From Zoogloeaceae bacterium (GTDB taxonomy: Bacteria > Pseudomonadota > Gammaproteobacteria > Burkholderiales > Rhodocyclaceae): a DNA stretch of 6,859 nt. Location: NCBI GenBank assembly GCA_031282665.1, contig JAITDH010000200.1, positions 1 through 6,859 on the forward strand. The letters run 5' to 3'. Below, piece after piece: positions 1 through 3,495 of the stretch. Every line of letters starts with the position of its first letter. Positions within the stretch are counted from its first letter, which is position 1. The position numbers were made by a program, and so were the translations under genes. The notes beneath the pieces were generated by a model. That model did no database searches. It was given only the letters and a program-made list of their open reading frames with translations, and was not told the origin of the DNA.

Positions 1-297
1 AGGCTGACGCCTTTTCTCCTCACCGCCCCTCCTTTCGCCGTGCCGGAAAGGATGGGCGGCGCGCCCCTCGGGAGCGCGCGAGGAGGCGGCGGCTCGGGAT
101 GACGAACGCTTTTCACCCCCGCTTTTCGCCCCCGAACCGCCGCCCCTTCTCCGGCCACCCCCCACGCAAAAACAGCCCGCCCGGCTACCCCGCCCATGGA
201 ATATCCACCCGACCCGCACGGCCTTGTTTTTCCTTTTCGGGGGAAGCGCGGGCGTCCTGCCCAATATCTTGTCATTGCCACGGACAGTGGCGGCAGT
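1..297. other. Stretch without a recognisable gene
   Basis: GC-rich sequence in which I find no open frame with protein-like composition on either strand. The plus frame from base 1 stays open to a TGA at 100-102 and could be the tail of a gene that starts outside the window, but its 33 residues are low in complexity and match nothing I know. The only structure I can support is a degenerate copy of the dispersed palindrome at 241-262 and a 10-bp stretch (274-283, ATTGCCACGG) that resembles the REP-like element near 1985. Confidence 0.5.
241..262 (+). repeat. Degenerate copy of the dispersed GC palindrome
   Basis: It aligns with the palindrome seen at 671, 1947, 6616, 6653 and 6815 with one inserted base and two mismatches over 21 positions. 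It lies 66 bp beyond the stop codon of the small minus-strand gene, as other copies lie beyond the nuclease gene and the GspL-like gene. The mismatches weaken the hairpin, so this is probably an old, decayed copy. Confidence 0.45.
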
Positions 298-455
298 GGG
301 CCGACTGGAAGTCGACCCCACGTTTCGTCAATGCGCGCGCAAAGACTGGATTTCGGCGGCGGAAAGGCCGGTCAAATCCATGATGTCTTCAATCGGCATG
401 TTCTTGCCCAAGGCTTTGCGGGCGATGACAAGTTGTGCGTTCTTCTCACCTTCTT
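298..455. repeat. Direct repeat, copy A (gene 3' end)
   Basis: This stretch is about 95% identical (roughly eight differences) to copy B at 697-854, at an offset of 399 bp. It covers the last 40 or so codons of the small minus-strand gene plus about 30 bp beyond the stop codon. Homology resumes after the 12-bp array of copy B at an offset of 507 bp, so the difference is exactly 108 bp, or nine 12-bp units. Beyond about position 480 the two copies are clearly more diverged. Confidence 0.85.
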
Positions 456-594
456 TCCTCGCATCCGCCTGCAACGACAGCGCGTCGCGGTGAGCTTTTT
501 CGCGGAGAAAGTCCCAAGTGTCCGGATCGTGCCAAGTGTCCGGTTCCTCGGAAAGATCGAGCCCTTTTTCGGCGGCGGGTTTCGTGGTCGGCAT
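328..594 (-). CDS. Solitary Rpn C-terminal domain gene (RpnS-like)
   Basis: The product would be 88 residues. It aligns with residues 186-310 of the neighbouring Rpn nuclease: both begin at a Met, share PA-x-EK, LSE-x-x-D-x-W, RD-x-LSLQADARKEG, and end in an almost identical helical tail (only three differences in the last 39 residues, NMPIEDIM to SLRAH). It lacks the nuclease domain and all of the EGRE repeats. The ATG at 594 is chosen because AGAGGA lies 7 nt upstream, in the position of the internal Shine-Dalgarno of the full-length gene; homology between the two loci stops just upstream of that site. An upstream in-frame ATG at 720 would add 42 residues read from spacer and palindrome sequence and is unlikely. 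A six-residue duplication (DTWHDP then DTWDF) comes from an 18-bp direct repeat at 514-543. Published work on E. coli Rpn proteins describes separately translated C-terminal domains that block the toxic nuclease; by inference this may be a free-standing antitoxin. The alternative is a 5'-truncated pseudogene. Confidence 0.6.
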   Translation of the reverse strand: MPTTKPAAEKGLDLSEEPDTWHDPDTWDFLREKAHRDALSLQADARKEGEKNAQLVIARKALGKNMPIEDIMDLTGLSAAEIQSLRAH

Positions 595-601
595 GTCCAG
601 T

Positions 602-607
602 TCCTCT
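602..607 (-). promoter_or_regulatory. Ribosome binding site of the solitary RpnS-like gene
   Basis: On the minus strand AGAGGA precedes the ATG at 594 by 7 nt. It is homologous to the internal site at 1112-1119 in the full-length gene (shared GAGGAACTGGA then ATG), and supports the choice of start for the 88-codon gene. Confidence 0.5.
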
Positions 608-670
608 ATCGTCGGTTTTTCATTCCGGTTACGGGCACGGTACCAAGGGCGCGGCATATCCCGGCGCTGC

Positions 671-694
671 CGAGGGCGGGACGCCCTCGCTCCC
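671..694 (-). repeat. Dispersed GC palindrome
   Basis: Contains an 8-bp stem with a 3-nt loop (CGAGGGCG, CGCCCTCG as arms) and a flanking GGGAG on one side, here in minus orientation. It lies 33 bp beyond the stop codon of the Rpn nuclease gene and just upstream of the small minus-strand gene. The position suggests a REP-like element or a weak terminator; there is no T-run to make it a classical terminator. Confidence 0.75.
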
Positions 695-696
695 AA

Positions 697-854
697 GGGC
701 CGACTGGAAGCCGACCCCACGTTTCGTCAATGCGCGCGCAGGGACTGGATTTCGGCGGCGGAAAGGCCGGTCAACTCCATGATGTCTTCAATCGGCATGT
801 TCTTGCTCAAGGCTTTGCGAGCGATGGCAAGTTGTGCGTTCTTCTCGCCTTCCT
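697..854. repeat. Direct repeat, copy B (gene 3' end)
   Basis: Partner of copy A at 298-455. It spans the C-terminal codons of the full-length Rpn gene and about 30 bp beyond the stop. At 849 it runs into the 12-bp tandem array that copy A does not have. Confidence 0.85.
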
Positions 855-1104
855 CCCGACCTTCTTCCCGACCTTCCTCCCGACCTTCTTCCCGACCTTC
901 CTCCCGACCTTCTTCCCGACCTTCTTCCCGGCCTTCTTTCCGGCCTTCTTCCCGACCTTCTTTCCTCGCATCCGCCTGCAACGACAGCGTGTCGCGGCGG
1001 GCCTTGTTGCGGGCTTCGTGGATGAGCCAGGCGTCCTGATTCTCGGAGAGGCGGAGCAGTTTTTCGACGGCGGGTTGTACTGCGGGGTGTTCCTTGGTCA
1101 GCAT
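727..1104 (-). CDS. Internal in-frame gene: RpnS-like C-terminal domain
   Basis: Met186 of the Rpn nuclease is preceded by AAGGAGGA ending 7 nt before the ATG, a far better ribosome binding site than that of the full-length gene. Translation from here would give 125 residues holding the EGRE repeats and the C-terminal helical tail. In published E. coli Rpn systems the C-terminal domain is made separately from within the gene, and its dimerising helix carries four-residue repeats whose number varies between strains. Both traits are visible here. The solitary gene at 328-594 begins at the same codon position, which supports the start. Expression is inferred, not shown; the same bases also encode KEELE in the nuclease. 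Confidence 0.55.
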   Translation of the reverse strand: MLTKEHPAVQPAVEKLLRLSENQDAWLIHEARNKARRDTLSLQADARKEGREEGRKEGREEGREEGREEGREEGREEGREEGREEGEKNAQLAIARKALSKNMPIEDIMELTGLSAAEIQSLRAH

Positions 1105-1659
1105 TTCCAGTTCCTCCTTGTTTTGCGCTTTCAGGAATTCGAGCCACGCCCACAATTCCGTATGGTCGTCTTTGCCCACCTTGGGCAGTTCCAGCGTGTG
1201 CAGGGACAAGTCCTCGGAGAAGAGCGAACCACTCGCCCGGTCGTAGAGGTAGTAGGCATTATGATAAACCTCGCTGTCCTCGATCCAGACGAAATCCGTG
1301 ATCACGATGGCGATGGCCGGTTTCAACTGGTGATAAGAATCGCCCTTGCCGATCTGGCGCGAAAAGAGGCGGGTCAGATAATAGAGCGCGCGCGCCTTGA
1401 AGGCGGCCTGGTTGGCAACCTGGATTTCCACATCGATCTGCTTGCCGGATTTTGTCCGCGCCAACACGTCCAGGACGCTGTTCTTGTCGTTGAGGATTTC
1501 GCTCGGCAGGCAGGGATTCTTCAGGATGAGGTCTTGGTAGTCGTCGTCGGGCAGGGGCAGGACGACGCGCAAAAAGGCGATGAGCAGATCCGTGTTGTGC
1601 TCGTCGCCAAACAGCATCTTGAAGACTTCGTCATTTTTCGGCGGAAGGATGGCGGTCAT
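727..1659 (-). CDS. Rpn family recombination-promoting nuclease
   Basis: A 310-residue protein of the PD-(D/E)XK nuclease superfamily (Rpn / putative transposase family). Visible landmarks are an N-terminal NDEVFKMLFG segment (9-18), the catalytic-like Asp64 in VLDVLA, then a glycine turn and DVEIQ (76-80) giving Glu78 and Gln80, and an ALYYLTRLFS helix (91-100). From about 235 to 271 runs an EGRE/EGRK four-residue repeat, followed by a 39-residue helical tail with LTGLSAAEIQSL that is typical of this family. Length and order fit an intact family member. The family is known for DNA cleavage that promotes RecA-independent recombination, and in E. coli for phage defence with an internally encoded inhibitor. 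The start at 1659 gives the expected N-terminus, although no good Shine-Dalgarno precedes it. It is transcribed away from the pseudopilin operon, and the small gene at 594-328 lies downstream on the same strand, possibly co-transcribed. Confidence 0.88.
   Translation of the reverse strand: MTAILPPKNDEVFKMLFGDEHNTDLLIAFLRVVLPLPDDDYQDLILKNPCLPSEILNDKNSVLDVLARTKSGKQIDVEIQVANQAAFKARALYYLTRLFSRQIGKGDSYHQLKPAIAIVITDFVWIEDSEVYHNAYYLYDRASGSLFSEDLSLHTLELPKVGKDDHTELWAWLEFLKAQNKEELEMLTKEHPAVQPAVEKLLRLSENQDAWLIHEARNKARRDTLSLQADARKEGREEGRKEGREEGREEGREEGREEGREEGREEGREEGEKNAQLAIARKALSKNMPIEDIMELTGLSAAEIQSLRAH
849..956. repeat. Nine tandem 12-bp units inside the nuclease gene
   Basis: Unit on the plus strand is CTTCYTCCCGAC. 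The first six units alternate CTTCCTCCCGAC and CTTCTTCCCGAC, a 24-bp higher-order period; units seven and eight end in GGC, and unit eight has CTTCTTTCC. Read on the minus strand they give EGRE-type tetrapeptides, predicted to form a charged helix. Since 12 is a multiple of 3, gain or loss of units keeps the frame and only changes helix length by about one turn per unit. Confidence 0.93.
1112..1119 (-). promoter_or_regulatory. Internal Shine-Dalgarno within the nuclease gene
   Basis: AAGGAGGA on the minus strand, nearly the full anti-16S complement, ends 7 nt upstream of the ATG at 1104. Coding need (KEE) could explain part of it, but the match and spacing are close to ideal and decide the start proposed for the internal RpnS-like gene. 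Confidence 0.6.
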
Positions 1660-1681
1660 GGTTCAATACAGGAAAGTATGA

Positions 1682-1716
1682 AATGGAAATTGGGATATTA
1701 CCGTCCGTTTTCCATT
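1682..1716. promoter_or_regulatory. Inverted repeat upstream of the Rpn gene
   Basis: AATGGAAA (1682-1689) and TTTCCATT (1709-1716) form a perfect 8-bp inverted repeat around a 19-nt AT-richer centre, ending 23 bp from the Rpn start codon. On the minus strand the centre contains TAATAT, which could be a -10 box, but I find no matching -35. It could be an operator; equally it could be chance. Confidence 0.3.
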
Positions 1717-1737
1717 CCGTCCATGAACAGGCTACCT

Positions 1738-1755
1738 GGCGCACCGTGGCAATCC
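1738..1755 (-). repeat. REP-like half element
   Basis: Shares GGCGC then CGTGGCAA with the reverse complement of the element at 1982-2013, with two extra bases between. The two lie in opposite orientation on either side of the 21-bp array. Confidence 0.35.
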
Positions 1756-1788
1756 ATGCGGCGGTTCAGCCACCTCCCAGAGGCGGTC

Positions 1789-1935
1789 TCCACACTCCGC
1801 AGAGACCTCTCCACACTCCGTGGAGACACCTCCACACTCCGTAGAGACATCTCCACACTCCGCAGAGACACCTCCACACCCCGCAGAGACATCTCCACAC
1901 CCCGTGGAGACTTCTCCACACCCCGTAGAGACTTC
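1789..1935. repeat. Seven tandem 21-bp units
   Basis: Each unit starts TCCACAC, then T or C, then CCG, then CAGAGAC, TGGAGAC or TAGAGAC, then a 3-base tail. The order of the variable pair is CA, TG, TA, CA, CA, TG, TA, so units 1-3 and 5-7 look like a 63-bp higher-order repeat; units 5-7 have C where 1-4 have T. Units with TGGAG form a CTCCAC / GTGGAG hairpin. A period of 21 bp is two helical turns, so equivalent bases face the same side of the DNA. An eighth unit begins at 1936 and appears to be interrupted by the palindrome. No separating spacers, so this is not a CRISPR array. Confidence 0.93.
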
Positions 1936-1946
1936 TCCACAGACCT

Positions 1947-1970
1947 GGGAGCGAGGGCGTCCCGCCCTCG
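1947..1970 (+). repeat. Dispersed GC palindrome interrupting the 21-bp array
   Basis: A full copy in plus orientation with the CGAGGGCG / CGCCCTCG stem. To its left is TCCACA (1936-1941), the start of a further 21-bp unit, and to its right GCGTGGAGAC (1971-1980), which looks like the end of such a unit. The simplest reading is insertion of the palindrome with a few flanking bases into unit eight. Confidence 0.7.
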
Positions 1971-1981
1971 GCGTGGAGACA

Positions 1982-2013
1982 TTTGCCACGGCGCCGCGCG
2001 CCTCGCAATGACG
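1982..2013 (-). repeat. REP-like intergenic element
   Basis: Read on the minus strand it runs from CGTCATTGCGAG through a GGCGC / GCGCC hairpin (1990-2002, 3-nt loop) to CGTGGCAAA. From memory, elements with CGTCATTGCGAG ends are common dispersed intergenic repeats in proteobacteria. An in-frame ATG for the pseudopilin gene at 2008 falls inside this element, which is one reason to doubt that start. Confidence 0.45.
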
Positions 2014-2097
2014 CAATCGGGGAAACGGGAAACAGATGTCGGGAAAACATGCCGCCGCCAGGCCGCCGCCAAGCTTCCATCTCCTGTCCTCCGTCCC

Positions 2098-2943
2098 TTG
2101 TCATCGGGCCGTGGCTTCACCCTGATCGAACTTCTCTTGGTGTGCAGCCTGCTGGCGGCGGTGTCGTTGTTGGCGTGGGGCGCTTATGCGGGCGTCGATC
2201 AGCGCGCCAAGGATGAACTGGCGCGCGCCGAATTGCTGCGGCTGGCAAGCGCCTTGCGCCGTTTCCACGATGACACCGGCTACTGGCCCGGCCAGGGGCC
2301 GTTTCGCCTGAACACGGACTGCAACGCCATGAGCAATGGGTCGATCTCCGCCGCCAGCGTTCCCTCCGAAGTGTCCAACGACGACAGGGCCGCCTGGTTC
2401 CATTCCCCAGCCAACATGAGCCTGCTGTTCGAAGCGCCGGAGATGTGCTCCGAGCATCCGCTCTCCCATTTGGCAACGTGGGACGACCGCAACCACCGTG
2501 GCTGGCATGGCCCCTACCTGCCCTTGGGCAGCCGCCGCTGGGTGGATGTGTGGAAAGGTCTGGAGCTGGAGACGACGAAAAACGCCTCGCCGGAAACATC
2601 CAACAACAACGCCGACATGCTCGCCGCCGTCCCCGCGTTCGGCGCGGGCCCGGATTTTCCGCCGGTGGACAAGGATTACGCCGCCTGCGCCGCGTCCTCG
2701 GCCTGCTTCCTCGGCTGGAGCGGATTGCCCGGCGGCGAGGATGAGGATGACGACAATGACCATCGATTCTCTCGTCATCCCCGCCCGTTCATTTTCCTGT
2801 TGTCGGTGCCATCGGGGTCGCCTTCTGGCGTGTTTCCTCGCGTGGTGTATTGGGGCGCGGATGGCCGCTACGGCGGCGTCGACACCAACACCGATCCCTG
2901 CTTGCCCAGCGCCCATAGTGACGATGTGGTGATCTGTCTTTGA
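2098..2943 (+). CDS. GspG-like pseudopilin with large loop insertion
   Basis: A 281-residue prepilin of the type II secretion / type IV pilus family. With the TTG at 2098 the leader is MSSGRG, cut by prepilin peptidase before Phe7, followed by FTLIE (Glu at mature position 5) and a hydrophobic helix to about residue 30. The body has the order of GspG major pseudopilins: helix with RFHDDTGYWP (55-64), WHGPYLP (136-142), WVDVW (148-152) and YWGADGRYGG (251-260) followed by a DD near the end, which in GspG forms the calcium-binding loop. Residues about 155-245 form a long insertion with an acidic run (GGEDEDDDND, 212-221). Six cysteines outside the helix could form disulfides in the periplasm. 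GspG proteins are usually about 140-150 residues, so this is about twice the normal size. The start is uncertain: no Shine-Dalgarno precedes 2098, and ATG 2008 (311 residues) would give a 36-residue leader starting inside a repeat. It is the first gene of the operon. Confidence 0.8.
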   Translation: MSSGRGFTLIELLLVCSLLAAVSLLAWGAYAGVDQRAKDELARAELLRLASALRRFHDDTGYWPGQGPFRLNTDCNAMSNGSISAASVPSEVSNDDRAAWFHSPANMSLLFEAPEMCSEHPLSHLATWDDRNHRGWHGPYLPLGSRRWVDVWKGLELETTKNASPETSNNNADMLAAVPAFGAGPDFPPVDKDYAACAASSACFLGWSGLPGGEDEDDDNDHRFSRHPRPFIFLLSVPSGSPSGVFPRVVYWGADGRYGGVDTNTDPCLPSAHSDDVVICL

Positions 2944-2947
2944 GGAG
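2942..2947 (+). promoter_or_regulatory. Shine-Dalgarno after the pseudopilin stop
   Basis: GAGGAG overlaps the pseudopilin stop codon and lies 6 nt before the ATG at 2954. It is too far (65 nt) from the ATG at 3013 to serve it, so it points to translation of the short frame at 2954-3016. Confidence 0.5.
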
Positions 2948-2953
2948 CGGTCC

Positions 2954-3016
2954 ATGACCGGCGACAAGCTCTTTCCTTTTCCTGCCCACTTTTTCCCGAT
3001 GAAGACCCGACCATGA
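2954..3016 (+). CDS. Possible 20-codon leader peptide
   Basis: A short frame (MTGDKLFPFP at its start, rich in Phe and Pro) with a GAGGAG site 6 nt upstream. Its TGA stop at 3014-3016 overlaps the ATG of the next gene as ATGA, the usual geometry of translational coupling. It is in a different frame from the exported protein. It may serve only to carry ribosomes to the next start, or to sense translation through its Phe/Pro codons. No homology is claimed, and a chance frame remains possible. Confidence 0.4.
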   Translation: MTGDKLFPFPAHFFPMKTRP

Positions 3017-3492
3017 CCCAACACTTTTTCCGCCGTCCCGCGCTGGCCCTCGTGCTCGCCCTGGGCTGCGCCGTCGCCGCCATGGCGGCCGACCCGGCGT
3101 CCTACAACCCGCGCGAAGCCTACAAGCAGACCAATCTCGCGGCGCTGGTGCCCGCTTCGCGCATCACCGACGGTTCCCGCATCATCTTCGAGCCGCGCCC
3201 GGTGCGCTTCCAGGCGCGGCTCGCGCAAATGCCCACCGAGCAGAAGGCCGATTACCTGAAACAGGTGATGAGCATGATGGGCGCAACCTCCCAGCTTCAG
3301 GTCAGCAAGCGCGTCGCGCTCGACTACGGCGGCGACAAGCTGCTTGCCGCCTACATCGAGGACCAGGCCGCCGCGCGCGTCGCCAGCGAAATCAAGGTGG
3401 GCGACGAGCGCGTGTTCTACGCCTTCCACGTCTACAACAACCGCTACGGCCCGGCGCTGGTGATCACCTCGTTCGAGGACAAGGAAGAGTAA
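3013..3492 (+). CDS. Small exported protein of unknown function
   Basis: 159 residues. An N-terminal signal peptide is clear: positive residues (RR at 7-8), a hydrophobic core LALVLALG, and an AMA site that would be cut before Ala26. The mature part is about 134 residues, mixed charge, without cysteines and without further membrane segments. A central helical stretch (about 66-98, with EQKADYLKQVMSMMGA) is followed by a part that looks like beta strands (FYAFHVYNN, PALVITSF) and an acidic end. I do not recognise the family. The start at 3013 gives the signal peptide directly and overlaps the preceding short frame. It sits between two prepilin genes, 3 nt from the second, so a periplasmic or exported role linked to the same machine is likely, for example an accessory factor or a cargo. 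Confidence 0.75.
   Translation: MTQHFFRRPALALVLALGCAVAAMAADPASYNPREAYKQTNLAALVPASRITDGSRIIFEPRPVRFQARLAQMPTEQKADYLKQVMSMMGATSQLQVSKRVALDYGGDKLLAAYIEDQAAARVASEIKVGDERVFYAFHVYNNRYGPALVITSFEDKEE
3483..3489 (+). promoter_or_regulatory. Ribosome binding site deciding the second prepilin start
   Basis: GGAAGAG ends 6 nt before the ATG at 3496 and 12 nt before an alternative ATG at 3502. Spacing favours 3496, giving a leader of seven residues rather than five. The site lies inside the last codons of the exported protein gene, so the two are coupled. Confidence 0.5.
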
Positions 3493-3495
3493 GCG

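Larger units (their letters stand above)
1660..2097. other. Gene-free spacer built of nested repeats
   Basis: This divergent intergenic stretch must hold the start signals of both the Rpn gene (leftwards) and the pseudopilin operon (rightwards). I see no convincing sigma-70 boxes. From left to right it contains an inverted repeat (1682-1716), a REP-like half element (1738-1755), seven 21-bp tandem units (1789-1935), a GC palindrome (1947-1970) and a fuller REP-like element (1982-2013). The rest has no structure I can support. Confidence 0.6.

Noticed and set aside
1..102. C-terminal end of a plus-strand gene entering from outside the window.
   Set aside because: Only 33 open codons, of low complexity and without recognisable motif; an open stretch of this length is expected by chance in GC-rich DNA.
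727..1659. Transposase of an insertion sequence.
   Set aside because: The family is sometimes labelled a putative transposase, but no terminal inverted repeats or target duplications are seen around it, and the PD-(D/E)XK motif with a repeat-bearing tail fits the Rpn nuclease family.
1789..1935. 21-bp repeats as a CRISPR array.
   Set aside because: Units are directly adjacent with no unique spacers, and no cas genes are present.
196..2097. A plus-strand frame that stays open from 196 through the antisense of the nuclease gene and the 21-bp array into the pseudopilin (915 codons).
   Set aside because: The upstream 634 codons are the mirror of a well-supported minus-strand gene in GC-rich DNA and of repeats whose unit lengths are multiples of three. 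A prepilin leader needs to be at the N-terminus, so a start near 2098 is far more likely.
2101..3429. Long minus-strand frame opposite the pseudopilin and exported protein genes (442 codons).
   Set aside because: Its composition is that of an antisense shadow (Gly, Arg, His and Ala rich, no recognisable domain), and the plus strand has prepilin and signal peptide features.
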